This document shows, piece by piece, positions 44,625-55,819 of a stretch of 64,000 bases of DNA; within the stretch, counting starts at the first letter, position 1, and each line of letters opens with the position of its first letter. Source of the stretch: Pseudomonas saudimassiliensis (lineage in GTDB: Bacteria; Pseudomonadota; Gammaproteobacteria; Pseudomonadales; Pseudomonadaceae). Under the pieces are notes generated by a model. That model made no database searches. It was not told the DNA's origin and worked only from the letters and a program-made list of their open reading frames with translations. A program made the position numbers and the translations under genes. Location of the stretch: contig NZ_LK391969.1 of assembly GCF_000939975.1 (NCBI RefSeq), positions 2,568,241 to 2,632,240 of the forward strand, given 5' to 3'.

Positions 44625-46544
44625 ATGGTGTCATCGCGACGTTCGCGCAAAGAGGATGCTTCCGCCTGGACGGTCGCAGACAGTCGAAGTGTTTATGGCA
44701 TCCGCCACTGGGGTGCGGGCTATTTCAATGCCAGCGAGCAGGGCAACGTGGAAGTGAGCCCCCGGCCGGGCGTCGACCTGCCGATCGACCTGCATGAGCT
44801 GGTTGCCGAGCTGCGCGACAGCGGGCTGGACCTGCCGCTGCTGCTGCGCTTTCCGGACATCCTCCAGGACCGGGTGCGGCAGCTGACCGGCGCCTTCGAG
44901 CAGAATATCGCCGAGCTGGACTATGCCAGCGGCTACACCGCCTTGTACCCGATCAAGGTCAACCAGCAGGAAGCGGTGGTCAAGAACATCATTGCGACCG
45001 AGGACGTGTCCATCGGCCTGGAAGCCGGCTCCAAGCCCGAGCTCATGGCGGTGCTGGCCATGGCGCCCAAGGGCGGTACCATCGTCTGCAACGGTTACAA
45101 GGACCGGGAGTTCATCCGCCTGGCGCTGCTCGGGCAGAAGCTGGGCCACAACGTCTTCATTGTTATCGAGAAGGAATCCGAGGTCGCGCTGGTGATCGAG
45201 GAAGCCGCGACCCTCGGGCTGACGCCCCAGGTGGGCCTGCGGGTGCGCCTGTCGTCCCTGGCGTCCAGCAAGTGGGCGGATACCGGCGGGGAGAAATCCA
45301 AATTCGGTTTGTCTGCGGCGCAGTTGCTGCGGGTGGTGGATCAGTTCCGCGGCGCCGGGCTTGAAGCTGGGGTACGCCTGCTGCATTTCCATATGGGGTC
45401 GCAGATTGCCAACCTGGCGGATTACCAGCACGGTTTTCGCGAGGCGATCCGCTACTTTGGCGAGCTGCGGGCGCTGGGGCTGCCGGTCGATCATATCGAC
45501 GTGGGCGGTGGCCTGGGCGTCGATTACGACGGCACCCACTCGCGCAATGCCAGCTCGATCAACTATGACGTCTTCGAATATGCGCGCACCGTGGTGCAGA
45601 TGCTGCGCGAATTCTGCGACGAGCAGGGCCTGCCGCATCCGCACATCTTCTCCGAGAGCGGTCGGGCGATGACCGCTCACCACGCGGTACTGGTGGTGCA
45701 GGTGACCGATGTCGAGCGGCACAACGATACCGTGCCGCCGCTGGACGACATCGACGAGCTGCCCCAGGTGGTGCGCGACCTGATCGGCCTGCTCGGGCAG
45801 ACGGATATCGAGATGGTTACCGAGACCTATTGGCGGGCGACCCACTATATGAGCGATGTGGCTGGGCTCTACGCCGAGGGCAAGATCAGCCTGTCGCAGA
45901 AAGCCCTGGCCGAGCAGTGCTACTTCGCCCTGTGCAACCGCCTGCACGCGCTGCTCAAGGCGCGCCAGCGGTCGCACCGCCAGGTGCTGGATGAACTGAA
46001 CGACAAGATGGCGGACAAGTACATCTGCAACTTCTCGGTATTCCAGAGCCTGCCCGATACCTGGGCCATCGACCAGGTGCTGCCGATCGTGCCGCTCAAC
46101 CGGCTCAACGAGGAACCGCTGCGCCGCGCGGTGCTGCAGGACCTGACCTGCGACTCCGACGGCAAGATTCGCCACTACGTGGATGAACAGAGCATCGAGA
46201 ACAGCCTGCCGGTGCACGAGCTGCGGGAAGGGGAGGATTATCTGCTGGGCATCTTCATGGTCGGGGCCTACCAGGAGATCCTCGGCGACATGCACAACCT
46301 GTTCGGTGATACCGATTCGGTCAACGTCTATCAGCTGGAAGACGGGCGCGTGGTGCACGGCGGAACCGAAACCCATGACACCATCGAGGACATGTTGCGC
46401 TATGTCCACTTCGAGCCGGACGAACTCATGGCCCGCTACCGCGACAAGGTCGCCAGCGCCCGCCTGAGCGCAGCGGAACGGGCACGCTACCTGGATATCC
46501 TGCGGCTGGGGCTGACCCGCTCGTCCTATCTCGGGCAGAGTTGA
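44625..46544 (+). CDS. speA: Biosynthetic arginine decarboxylase
   Basis: SpeA of 639 residues, a fold-III PLP enzyme that converts arginine to agmatine in polyamine synthesis. The PLP lysine is Lys111 in [10 protein letters not shown]. The [11 protein letters not shown] and [11 protein letters not shown] segments and [16 protein letters not shown] follow, and a long C-terminal domain is typical. I use the ATG at 44625 because AGGAG lies ten bases upstream; the open frame reaches 44520 with no similarity. It is divergent from ectA. Confidence 0.96.
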   Translation: MVSSRRSRKEDASAWTVADSRSVYGIRHWGAGYFNASEQGNVEVSPRPGVDLPIDLHELVAELRDSGLDLPLLLRFPDILQDRVRQLTGAFEQNIAELDYASGYTALYPIKVNQQEAVVKNIIATEDVSIGLEAGSKPELMAVLAMAPKGGTIVCNGYKDREFIRLALLGQKLGHNVFIVIEKESEVALVIEEAATLGLTPQVGLRVRLSSLASSKWADTGGEKSKFGLSAAQLLRVVDQFRGAGLEAGVRLLHFHMGSQIANLADYQHGFREAIRYFGELRALGLPVDHIDVGGGLGVDYDGTHSRNASSINYDVFEYARTVVQMLREFCDEQGLPHPHIFSESGRAMTAHHAVLVVQVTDVERHNDTVPPLDDIDELPQVVRDLIGLLGQTDIEMVTETYWRATHYMSDVAGLYAEGKISLSQKALAEQCYFALCNRLHALLKARQRSHRQVLDELNDKMADKYICNFSVFQSLPDTWAIDQVLPIVPLNRLNEEPLRRAVLQDLTCDSDGKIRHYVDEQSIENSLPVHELREGEDYLLGIFMVGAYQEILGDMHNLFGDTDSVNVYQLEDGRVVHGGTETHDTIEDMLRYVHFEPDELMARYRDKVASARLSAAERARYLDILRLGLTRSSYLGQS

Positions 46545-46552
46545 GCTGCTAT

Positions 46553-46655
46553 CGGGGCGCTGGCCTGCGGGCCAGCATCGCCCCGGGGCGGGGCTCCTAC
46601 AGGTCCTGCAGTCGTCAAGTCTGGAGTGTGGGAGCGGCGCCTCGCCGCGATAGCG
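46553..46655. repeat. REP-like inverted pair
   Basis: A GGGGCGCTGGCC-TGCG-GGCCAGC hairpin with GGGGCGGGGCTCCTACAGG (46553-46602) faces GTGGGAGCGGCGCCTCGCCGC (46627-46647). It lies between the convergent speA and ligB genes and could act as a shared transcription end. Confidence 0.65.
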
Positions 46656-46676
46656 GCCTGAGCGCACCGCTGTGGC

Positions 46677-48356
<1,680 letters not shown>

Positions 48357-48450
48357 TCAGGGGGGCAATGTGACGGGCACTGGCGGAGCGGGCAAGTTGC
48401 TTGGGTTGAAAATGTGGTGGAGGTGGCATTTTGAGTGGGGCGGACAGCAA

Positions 48451-48510
48451 GGTACGAGCTGGTGCTCGAACCACCCAGGGTGTCTCTGGGAGTCGTCGAG
48501 CACCAGCTCG
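48451..48510. repeat. Inverted-repeat element containing the 22-bp dispersed repeat
   Basis: CGAGCTGGTGCTCGA at 48455-48469 and its exact reverse complement at 48496-48510 form a 15-bp stem. CCCAG/CTGGG form an inner stem. The first 22 bases equal those at 39203-39224. It lies between ligB and the preQ1-controlled transporter gene. Confidence 0.75.
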
Positions 48511-48581
48511 ATGAGCGTACTAGACCGGCTCTGCGGAAATAGCTATCGCCTCATCCTTGGGAGGAGTGGTTTTGCTCGCGG

Positions 48582-49235
48582 TCAGGCCGTCGCCGCCCGG
48601 CGCCCGGCCAGCACTCGTAGAATGGAATTCAACACCAACCCGTAGAGCGGCACGAACAGCATGATGCTGATGGCGACCTTGATCACATAGTCGACAGCGG
48701 CGATCTCGATCCAGTTGGCGGCCATGAATTCGTTGGTGCTGCGCCAGAACGCCACCGAGAAGAACACGAAAGTATCGATCAGGTTGCCGACAATCATCGC
48801 CGCCGTGGGAGCGATCCACCACTGGGGCAATTTGCGCATGCGGTCGAAGACCTGGATGTCCAGCAATTGGCCGACCACGTAGGCCAAAAAGCTCGCGACC
48901 GAGATGCGCAGCACGAACAGGTTGAGCTCGGTCAGCGCCTCGACGCCGCGAAACACCGCCTCCTGGAACAATACCGACAGCACATAGGACACCACCAGCG
49001 CCGGCAGCATGACCCGGGCGATGACGCGGCGGGCGGCTTGTTTACCCAGCAGGCGCACGGTCAGGTCGGTGGCCAGGAAGATGAACGGAAAACTGAAGGC
49101 GCCCCAGGTGGTGTGCAGGCCAAACAGGGTGATGGGCAGCTGAACCAGGAAGTTGCTGACGATAACGATAAGGATGTGAAAAGCGATCAGGCAGGACAGC
49201 GCCAGGCGCAGCCGCGAGGAAGTAGCAGAATGCAT
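48582..49235 (-). CDS. yhhQ: Queuosine precursor transporter
   Basis: COG1738/YhhQ-family inner-membrane protein of 217 residues with about six hydrophobic segments. It imports 7-cyano- or 7-aminomethyl-7-deazaguanine for queuosine modification of tRNA. The LHTTWGAFSFPFIFLATDLTVRLLG segment and the GNLIDTFVFFSVAFW stretch are signatures. The ATG at 49235 is six bases after AAAAAGG, which is part of an upstream preQ1 riboswitch, so ligand binding should hide the ribosome site. Confidence 0.9.
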   Translation of the reverse strand: MHSATSSRLRLALSCLIAFHILIVIVSNFLVQLPITLFGLHTTWGAFSFPFIFLATDLTVRLLGKQAARRVIARVMLPALVVSYVLSVLFQEAVFRGVEALTELNLFVLRISVASFLAYVVGQLLDIQVFDRMRKLPQWWIAPTAAMIVGNLIDTFVFFSVAFWRSTNEFMAANWIEIAAVDYVIKVAISIMLFVPLYGLVLNSILRVLAGRRAATA

Positions 49236-49241
49236 ATGTCA

Positions 49242-49272
49242 CCTTTTTAATGATGGGGTTAGGGAACCCATG
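49242..49272 (-). promoter_or_regulatory. preQ1-I riboswitch (translational)
   Basis: The minus-strand RNA folds as AUGGG / CCCAU (P1) around a UUCCCUAAC loop, with tail CAUUAAAAAGG. This aligns closely with the Thermoanaerobacter tengcongensis preQ1-I aptamer as I remember it: the loop C just before the second arm would bind preQ1, and loop CC can pair with the tail GG to form the H-type pseudoknot. The tail GG is also the Shine-Dalgarno of yhhQ. It sits right before a preQ1/preQ0 transporter gene, as expected of the class. Confidence 0.75.
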
Positions 49273-49362
49273 CCGCCGGAATGGCGACGGCGCGCACTAT
49301 ACCGGATAGGAGCGGGAAGGGCCAGTCAAGGCCACCGGGGAGTATTAAACACTGCATTCACG

Positions 49363-49670
49363 ATAGGTGTAACAGGCGAGCCCGCGGTCGAGCTGGTGCT
49401 CGACCATCCCAGGGGGCGCTTCCCTGGCTGTCCTGAGTTACCTCTGGGAGTGTCATGCACCGGCCTCACATAGGTGTAGCAGGCGAGCCCGCGCTCGACC
49501 ATCCCAGGGGGCGCTTCCCTGGCTGTCCTGAGCTACCTCTGGGAGTGTCATGCACCGGCCTCACATAGGTGTAGCAGGCGAGCCCGCGCTCGACCATCCC
49601 AGGGAAGCGCCCCCTGGCTGTCCTGAGTCACCCCCCTGGGAGTGTCAAGCACCAGCTTGACACAAGGGTC
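49363..49670. repeat. Three-copy tandem repeat with hairpin cores, one inverted
   Basis: Units start at 49363, 49470 and 49565 (spacing 107 and 95; unit 1 has a 12-base insertion GAGCTGGTGCTC). Each has a 19-bp core, at 49409-49427, 49504-49522 and 49599-49617. Cores 1 and 2 read CCAGGGGGCGCTTCCCTGG. Core 3 reads CCAGGGAAGCGCCCCCTGG, its exact reverse complement. A perfect GTGTCAAGC-ACCA-GCTTGACAC hairpin closes unit 3 (49642-49663). Confidence 0.85.
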
Positions 49671-49680
49671 GGCCCAGGCA

Positions 49681-50649
49681 TCAAGGCGCGGCGCGGTACT
49701 CGCGTTGCAGGAATTCCAGTAGCAGGGCGTTGACCTCTTCGGCCTTCTGGCTCTGCACCCAGTGACCGCAGCGTTCAATCACGTGCTGCTCGACCTTGGG
49801 CACGACTTGGGGCATGCGCTCGATGGTGATGGCTTCAAGCTTGGCGACCGGGTCGCGGTCGCCAATGATGAACAGCGCCGGTTGCAGCACCTGCCGGCCG
49901 GCCAGTTCGGCGGTGCGCTCCCAGTTGCGCGTGTAGTTGCGGTACCAGTTCAGCGGGCCGTGGAAGCCATTGTCGAGATAGGTTTCAACATAGACATCAA
50001 AAGCCTCCGGCGGGCACCAGGCCGGCGGCACCTGCGGGTCGATGTAATCATCCAGCCAGCGCGAATCGGCCGGCTTGTCGGAAATCAGGCCATTACCAGC
50101 CGAAGGGCGGCCATGCATCAGGATGCGCAGCGTGCGGGGAATATCGGCTTCCAGTTCCGCCTCGGCCGGGCCGGGTTCCTGGAAGTAGAGAATGTAGAGG
50201 AACTTGTCCTTGAACCGCTCGCGCATCATGTCGATGGCGGGGCGCTTGGGCCGGCCGCCGAAGGGCACCGACATGCCACTGACCACCTTGACCCGCTTGG
50301 GCTCGTACAGCGACAGGTACCAGGCGATGTTGGCGCCCCAGTCGTGGCCGACCATGGCGACCTGCTGGTGGCCGAAGTGATCCATCGCCGCCTGGATATC
50401 GCCACACAGGGTGGGGATGTCATAGGCCTCGATGGCTGGTGGGGCGCTGCTGCGGCCGTAACCGCGCATCTCCGGGGCAAAGGCGCGGTAGCCAGCGGCG
50501 GCCAGGGCCTGCATCTGGTGGCGCCAGGAGTACCAGCATTCAGGGAAGCCATGCAGCAACCAGACGGGCTGGCCGTCCTCGGGCCCCACCACATGGACAC
50601 TCAGCTGGATGTCATTGACGTCCAGGATATGTTGTTCGGTCTGCAGCAT
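49681..50649 (-). CDS. Epoxide-hydrolase-like alpha/beta hydrolase
   Basis: Alpha/beta hydrolase of 322 residues. HGFPE (residues 33-37) provides the oxyanion hole, GHDWGA places Asp103 as nucleophile, the usual choice in epoxide hydrolases and haloalkane dehalogenases, and ERCGHWVQSQ gives the catalytic His. Tyr residues in the cap region fit epoxide hydrolases. Substrate unknown. It stands between the three-copy repeat (3' side) and a hypothetical gene. Confidence 0.85.
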   Translation of the reverse strand: MLQTEQHILDVNDIQLSVHVVGPEDGQPVWLLHGFPECWYSWRHQMQALAAAGYRAFAPEMRGYGRSSAPPAIEAYDIPTLCGDIQAAMDHFGHQQVAMVGHDWGANIAWYLSLYEPKRVKVVSGMSVPFGGRPKRPAIDMMRERFKDKFLYILYFQEPGPAEAELEADIPRTLRILMHGRPSAGNGLISDKPADSRWLDDYIDPQVPPAWCPPEAFDVYVETYLDNGFHGPLNWYRNYTRNWERTAELAGRQVLQPALFIIGDRDPVAKLEAITIERMPQVVPKVEQHVIERCGHWVQSQKAEEVNALLLEFLQREYRAAP

Positions 50650-50766
50650 GCTGACGGTCTCCGCTCTCGTTTTTGCCCACTATGGCAAATTCGGCGGCGG
50701 CTGGCTGCTCCATTGGCAGGGAAAATAAGCCAGGGGTGGCCGGGCTTATCACCCAACCGCTGTGTG

Positions 50767-51204
50767 TCAGTGGCCGGCGGCCAGGTGAAACTGCGCGCCT
50801 TCCGCTTCCAGCGGGCGCAGGCAGCTTTCGCAGAAGGCCAGCGCCTCGAGCATGTCGCGGTGGTTGGCACCGGACAATTCCCGCGGGCGATTGCGCTGCA
50901 GGTGGCCGCTGAGCGCTTCCAGGGTCGCCATGCCGGTACTGATCGGATACCAGGCCATGTCCTCGATGCTCCAGGCCAGGCCCGTCTCGGGGTCGGGCTG
51001 CGGGGGCGTGGTATCGCCCAGCAATTGGGCGGCTTCCTGGAATTCCAGCGCGGTCAGGTCGATGAACTGGCTCAGGGGCGTGACGCCGAGCGTCCGGCAT
51101 AGCGCATCCAGCCCCTGCAGGTGTTCCGCCAGCTGCGGCAGCACGGTGCTATGGAGCTGGAAATGGCGCTGTTCCAGGGTGGCGAGACGCAGGACGACGG
51201 ACAC
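50767..51204 (-). CDS. Hypothetical protein
   Basis: Protein of 145 residues with no domain I recognise. It looks mostly helical and has PLSQFIDLTALEF, MAWYPISTGMATLEAL and an FCESCLRPL segment with two cysteines. Codon use matches its neighbours, and GGAGCC lies near the ATG. It is 31 bases upstream of nothing else on its strand except the efflux gene behind it, which ends at 51236. It may share that transcript. Confidence 0.6.
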   Translation of the reverse strand: MSVVLRLATLEQRHFQLHSTVLPQLAEHLQGLDALCRTLGVTPLSQFIDLTALEFQEAAQLLGDTTPPQPDPETGLAWSIEDMAWYPISTGMATLEALSGHLQRNRPRELSGANHRDMLEALAFCESCLRPLEAEGAQFHLAAGH

Positions 51205-51235
51205 GGAAGGCTCCTGAGGATGAATGACCGGTGAG

Positions 51236-52612
51236 CTAGCTTACCGGGACATCTTCCCAGCCGCCACCCAGGGCACGGTACAGGTCAACCGTGGCCAGCA
51301 GCCAGGCGGCGCGCTGCTGCACCAGGCTATCCTGGCTCTGGAAGTAGGAACGCTGGGTATCGAGCAGGTTCTGCAGGTCGATGGCGCCCGCCTTGTAGCG
51401 GGCCTGGGCCAGCTCGAAGGCCAGCTCCGACTCCGCGGTGGCGGCCTGCTGCAACAGATATTGCCGGCGCGCCTGCTGCAGGGCGCCGAGGGCGGTATCG
51501 GCGTCGATGAGGGCATCCAGGATGGCCCGCTGGTAGCCGATCAGCGCTTCCTGCTGGCTGGCCTCGCTGATATCCACCTGGGCCTGCAGCCGGCCGCCCG
51601 AAAAGATCGGCTGGGTCAGCCCGGCGGCCAGGCTCCAGGGGTTCAACGGATTGCTGACCAGGTCGGACAGGGCCGAGCTTTGGGCGCCAAAGCTGCCAGT
51701 CAGCTGGATGCTCGGATACAGCGCAGCCCGCGCCACGGTGAGGTTGGCGTTGGCGGCCAGCAGGCGTTGTTCACTGGCGCGGATGTCCGGGCGGCGGTTG
51801 AGCAGTTCCGACGGCAGGCCCGCGCCTGGCTCGGGCACGGCGATATCGGTCATCGCGGGCAGCGCACCGGTGACAAAATCCGGCCCCTGACCCAGCAGCA
51901 GGGCCAGGCTGTTGCGCAGCTGCAGGGTCTGCTGCTCCAGCGCCGGCAGGTTGGCACGCAGTTGGGCAACCAGCGCCCGTTGCTGGCTGACCGCCAGGCT
52001 GTCGTCGGCGCCGTAGCGGTAGCGTGCTTCGACAATTGCCAGCACCTGCTCGGCGGCGGCGAGGTTGTCCCGCGCCAGTTGCAGCCGCGCCTGGTTCTCG
52101 ACCAGTTGGAACCAGTTGCGGGCGACACTGGCGTCGGTGGTGATTGCCAGCGCCTCCAGATCATAGCGACTGGCATTGAGGTTGGCTGCAGCCGCTTCGA
52201 TGGCGGCGCGGTTGCGACCCCAGAAGTCGATCTCATAGCTGGCGTTGAGGCTGGCGTTGAAGCCGCTGCTGACATTGCCGTCGCCGCTGTTGCCGCCCCG
52301 CCGGCCGCTGACGCCACCGTCCACGCTGGGCAGCAGGGCGGCGCCGCTCTGGCGCAGTTGGGCGTCCGCCTGCAACAGGCGGGTCGCCGCACTGGCCAGG
52401 TCGAGGTTGCTGACCCGCGCCTGGGCCATCAACCGGGACAACTGCGGCGCGTCATATTGGGTCCACCAGCGCGCCTGCGGCCAGACCGATGAATCCGGCG
52501 CCTGGTTCCATTGCTCGGGCGGTTGCAGGCCGGCCTGGGGGACCGGGGTGTTCAGGCTACAGCCGGCCAGCAGGACGGCGAAGGCAAGGGGGAGGGCGTG
52601 TCTAGTCCGCAC
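51236..52612 (-). CDS. Outer-membrane efflux lipoprotein, NodT/TolC family
   Basis: RND/MacAB-type outer-membrane channel of 458 residues (NodT subfamily lipoprotein). A GTG start at 52612 gives [19 protein letters not shown], with lipobox Cys near residue 18. Two OEP domains are visible; the [36 protein letters not shown] segment and the [32 protein letters not shown] repeat are standard. It overlaps the macB stop by 11 bases, so translation is coupled. Completes a tripartite exporter with the two genes upstream. Confidence 0.87.
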   Translation of the reverse strand: MRTRHALPLAFAVLLAGCSLNTPVPQAGLQPPEQWNQAPDSSVWPQARWWTQYDAPQLSRLMAQARVSNLDLASAATRLLQADAQLRQSGAALLPSVDGGVSGRRGGNSGDGNVSSGFNASLNASYEIDFWGRNRAAIEAAAANLNASRYDLEALAITTDASVARNWFQLVENQARLQLARDNLAAAEQVLAIVEARYRYGADDSLAVSQQRALVAQLRANLPALEQQTLQLRNSLALLLGQGPDFVTGALPAMTDIAVPEPGAGLPSELLNRRPDIRASEQRLLAANANLTVARAALYPSIQLTGSFGAQSSALSDLVSNPLNPWSLAAGLTQPIFSGGRLQAQVDISEASQQEALIGYQRAILDALIDADTALGALQQARRQYLLQQAATAESELAFELAQARYKAGAIDLQNLLDTQRSYFQSQDSLVQQRAAWLLATVDLYRALGGGWEDVPVS

Positions 52613-54551
52613 TGAGGGCCACCACTGGATCAAGATGGGCTGCCTTGTGGGCAGGCATGAAACCGAAAATGAGACCGGTCGCGAAGGCGCAGCCGAAGGC
52701 CAGCAACACCGGGCCGGCGGTGAACTGGATCGGCGTGCCGAAGTATTGCAGCAGGCTGGCAAATCCCAAGCCGAGCACCACGCCGATGGCGCCGCCGATC
52801 GCCGAGACCACCATCGCCTCGACAATGAACTGCTGCAGGATATTGCGCGTGCGCGCCCCGGTGGCCATGCGGATGCCGATCTCCCGGGTGCGCTCGGAGA
52901 CGTTCACCAGCATGATGTTCATCACCCCGATACCGCCCACCAACAGGGAGATGGCCGCGATCGAGCCGAGCAGCATGGTGAAGGTGTCCTGGGTGCTGGC
53001 AACGTTCTCCAGTAGCGAGGCCATGTTGCGGATCTGGAAGTCCTCGACCCCCGCATGGTTGGCCATCACCGCCTGGCGCACGGCCTCCTGGGTGGCGTCG
53101 GACAGCCGCAGGTCATCGATCAGCACACTGACACTGCTCAAGTGGCGAGAGCCGATCAGCCGGTTGCTCGCGGTATTCAGCGGCACGAAGACCACATCGT
53201 CCTGGTCCTGGCCCCAGGGCGTCGCGCCCTTCTCCTGCATCACGCCGATGACCAGGAAGGGCACGTTGCGGATCAGCATGTACTGGCCCAGCGGGTCGGC
53301 CTCGCCATACAGGTTTGTAGCGACCGTCTTGCCGATGACCGCGACTGCGGCGTAACGGCGATTATCCTCGTCATTGATGAAGACGCCCGCGGCCAGCGGC
53401 CAGCTCTTGGCCAGCGGGTAGTCGGCGGTAGTGCCGGTAACCTGGGTCTGGGCATCGGTATTGCCGGCGCGCACGGTGGCGCGGGTATCGGCTTCGGGCA
53501 CCGCGGCCACGACATTGTCCACCCGCGCGGCAACAATGGCGTCCTCGGGTGTCAAGGTGTTGGTGGTGCCGTCGGCCGAGCGGCGGGTGTTGGGCGCGCC
53601 GGGGCGAATCAGCAGCAGGTTGGTGCCCATGTCGCTGATGCGCTCGACCACATCCTGGCGCGCGCCGTTGCCGACCGCCAGCATGACCACCACCGAGGCC
53701 ACGCCGATGACGATGCCCAGCAGGGTCAGCACGGTCCGGAACAGGTTGGCCTTGAGCGCGCGCAGGGCCATGCGCACGGCCTCGTTGATATCGCCCAGGG
53801 CGGCCAGGCCCTGTTTCGGTGCCGGGCGGGGGGCTGGCGCCGGTTCTGACTCCGCTGTTGTCGGTGGGTGGCCACTGTCATGGATGATGCGCCCGTCGCG
53901 GATCTCGATCAGTCGATCGGCATGGCTGGCAACTTCCCGGTCGTGGGTGATGACGATCACGGTCTTGCCCCGGGCGTGCAGGTCCTTGAGCAGCTGCAGT
54001 ACGTCCTGCCCGCTCTTGCTGTCCAGCGCGCCGGTCGGCTCGTCGGCCAGCAGAATGCGCGCATCATTCATCAACGCCCGGGCAATCGACACCCGCTGCT
54101 GCTGGCCGCCGGACAGTTGGTTGGGGCGGTTCTGCAAACGTTCGCCCAGGCCGAGGCCGGTGAGCAGTTCTTCGGCGCGGGCGTGGCGCGCCTCCCGCGG
54201 CAGGCCGGCGTAGATGGCCGGCACCTCGACGTTCTCGGTGGCATTGGCCGAGGAGATCAGGTGATAGCTCTGGAAAATGAAGCCGAAGGTGCGGCTGCGC
54301 AGGCTGGCCAGCTGGTCGCTATCGAGCCCGGCGATATCCTCGCCCTCGAACAGGTAGCGACCGGTGGTGGGCTTGTCCAGGCAGCCGAGCAGGTGCATCA
54401 GGGTGGACTTGCCGGAGCCGGAGGCGCCCATGATGGCGACGAACTCCCCGGCATGGATATCCAGTGCCACGTCGTGCAGCACCGTGGTCGACAACTCCCC
54501 GTTGCGGTAGGTGCGGCCGATGCCGTCGAGGCGGATCAGTGGCGCGCCCAT
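52602..54551 (-). CDS. macB: MacB-type ABC exporter
   Basis: MacB of 649 residues, ATPase-permease fusion that drives periplasmic export through a TolC-like channel. Walker [10 protein letters not shown] (residues 42-50), LSGGQQQRV and [12 protein letters not shown] lie in the N-terminal ABC domain. One transmembrane helix near 275-295 precedes a large periplasmic domain, and three helices close the protein ([22 protein letters not shown] segment). The stop overlaps the macA start neighbour by one base. Substrates of the family include macrolides, siderophores (PvdRT) and lipopeptides. Confidence 0.92.
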   Translation of the reverse strand: MGAPLIRLDGIGRTYRNGELSTTVLHDVALDIHAGEFVAIMGASGSGKSTLMHLLGCLDKPTTGRYLFEGEDIAGLDSDQLASLRSRTFGFIFQSYHLISSANATENVEVPAIYAGLPREARHARAEELLTGLGLGERLQNRPNQLSGGQQQRVSIARALMNDARILLADEPTGALDSKSGQDVLQLLKDLHARGKTVIVITHDREVASHADRLIEIRDGRIIHDSGHPPTTAESEPAPAPRPAPKQGLAALGDINEAVRMALRALKANLFRTVLTLLGIVIGVASVVVMLAVGNGARQDVVERISDMGTNLLLIRPGAPNTRRSADGTTNTLTPEDAIVAARVDNVVAAVPEADTRATVRAGNTDAQTQVTGTTADYPLAKSWPLAAGVFINDEDNRRYAAVAVIGKTVATNLYGEADPLGQYMLIRNVPFLVIGVMQEKGATPWGQDQDDVVFVPLNTASNRLIGSRHLSSVSVLIDDLRLSDATQEAVRQAVMANHAGVEDFQIRNMASLLENVASTQDTFTMLLGSIAAISLLVGGIGVMNIMLVNVSERTREIGIRMATGARTRNILQQFIVEAMVVSAIGGAIGVVLGLGFASLLQYFGTPIQFTAGPVLLAFGCAFATGLIFGFMPAHKAAHLDPVVALSAD

Positions 54552-55711
54552 CAGAACCTCGGCCGGCGCGGGCCGCGCTCTGCGGCAGGCGATGCAGTAG
54601 CCCCGCCGGAAATGACGACCTCGTCGCCCGCGGCCAGGCCTTCGAGTACCTCGGCGCTGACCCGGGTCATGGTGCCAACGCGGACTACCCGCTGCTGGGG
54701 TACACCGTTCTCCAGTACCTGCACCGCGTAGCGCCGCTCCGGCCCGCTGCCCGGGCCACGCTGCAGCGGTTTGAGTGCCGCAACCGGCACCGTCAGCACG
54801 TTGTCGGCCGCTGCCTTGACGAAGAACACCTGGGCGCTCATCTGCGGTAGCAGCTTGCCGTCGGGGTTGGGCACGTCGAACAGGGCGTTGAACAGCACCA
54901 CGTTATTGACCACCTCCGGCGTCGGCAGGATCTGCCGCAACACGCCTTCGCGGCGCAGGTCCGGTTGGCCGAGGGTGGTGAACCAGACCGGCATGCCGAC
55001 CTTGAGCTGGGTGATGTCGGCCTCTGACACCTGGGTGCGGACGGTCATGGTGCTGAGGTCGGCGATCTGTACGATGATCGGTGCGGTCTGGTTGGCGTTC
55101 AGGGTCTGGCCCTGGTTGGCCAGTTGATCGACCACGGTGCCGGTCATCGGCGCGTAGATGCGGGTGTAGCTGAGATCGGCCTTCGCCTCCTTGAGTTGGG
55201 ATTCCAGCTGGCGAATCTGCGCCTTGAGCGCGGCGATCTGGGCGGTGGCCGAGCGCAGGGTGGCATCGGCCTGTTCCACCGCTTCCTGGCTGGTCGCGTC
55301 GAGCTTGATCAGGTTACGCTGGCGCTCGGCTTGCAGCCGGGCGAGCACCTGGGTGGCCTCACGGTCGGCAAGCTGGGCCTGCAGATTTTCCAGCTGGGCC
55401 TCGGTGGCCTCGACCTTGGCCAGGTAGATGGTGGCGTCGATTTCCGCCAGCAACTGGCCTTCCTCGACCTGCTCGCCTTCCTCGACATGCAGCTTTTCCA
55501 GCTGGCCGGATACCTGGGTGCCAACGTCCACGTAGTTGAGCGGCTCCAGGGTGCCCAGGGCCGTCACGCTGTCCTCGATATCGGCGTGCTCGACCGGGGC
55601 GGTGACCAGTTCCGGCCCCTGGTTGTCCGGTGCCAGCCAGAAGTACCAGAGCAATGCGGCCGCGACCGCCAGTGCGGCCAGCGGCCACCACCGGCGCCTG
55701 GAAAATGACAT
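54551..55711 (-). CDS. macA: MacA-type periplasmic adaptor
   Basis: MacA/HlyD-family adaptor of 386 residues. A transmembrane signal anchor (residues 9-27), a barrel-sandwich hybrid domain ([32 protein letters not shown]), an alpha-helical hairpin rich in Gln/Glu, and a beta-barrel are all visible. I use the ATG at 55711, with AAGGA ten bases upstream; the frame continues to 55774 without similarity. First gene of macA-macB-nodT. A direct repeat of CTTTAC lies 80-95 bases upstream. Confidence 0.9.
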   Translation of the reverse strand: MSFSRRRWWPLAALAVAAALLWYFWLAPDNQGPELVTAPVEHADIEDSVTALGTLEPLNYVDVGTQVSGQLEKLHVEEGEQVEEGQLLAEIDATIYLAKVEATEAQLENLQAQLADREATQVLARLQAERQRNLIKLDATSQEAVEQADATLRSATAQIAALKAQIRQLESQLKEAKADLSYTRIYAPMTGTVVDQLANQGQTLNANQTAPIIVQIADLSTMTVRTQVSEADITQLKVGMPVWFTTLGQPDLRREGVLRQILPTPEVVNNVVLFNALFDVPNPDGKLLPQMSAQVFFVKAAADNVLTVPVAALKPLQRGPGSGPERRYAVQVLENGVPQQRVVRVGTMTRVSAEVLEGLAAGDEVVISGGATASPAAERGPRRPRF

Positions 55712-55790
55712 AAGCAAGTCCTTGATTTCAAATGGGGGTGCGATGGCGCCAAGTTTACCGAGGCGCACTGTCAATCGGGGCAGCGGCAGG

Positions 55791-55807
55791 GTAAAGAAAC
55801 TGTAAAG
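55791..55807 (-). promoter_or_regulatory. CTTTAC direct repeat upstream of macA
   Basis: On the minus strand CTTTAC occurs twice with 11-base spacing, one helical turn, 80-96 bases before the macA start. Such half-sites are used by OmpR/PmrA-type regulators. A TTGACA follows toward the gene but lacks a good -10 at the right spacing. Confidence 0.35.
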
Positions 55808-55819
55808 CCCGGGAAGTTG

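Noticed and set aside
44631..46667. 678-codon open frame antisense to speA
   Set aside because: The plus strand encodes an unmistakable arginine decarboxylase; the long antisense frame is a by-product of high-GC codon use. Similar long shadows over phnD/hyi, fliF-fliH, fliI, fliM, macB and the two-component genes were rejected for the same reason.
49363..49670. CRISPR array at the tandem repeats
   Set aside because: Units are directly adjacent with conserved content and no variable spacers, and no cas genes are nearby.
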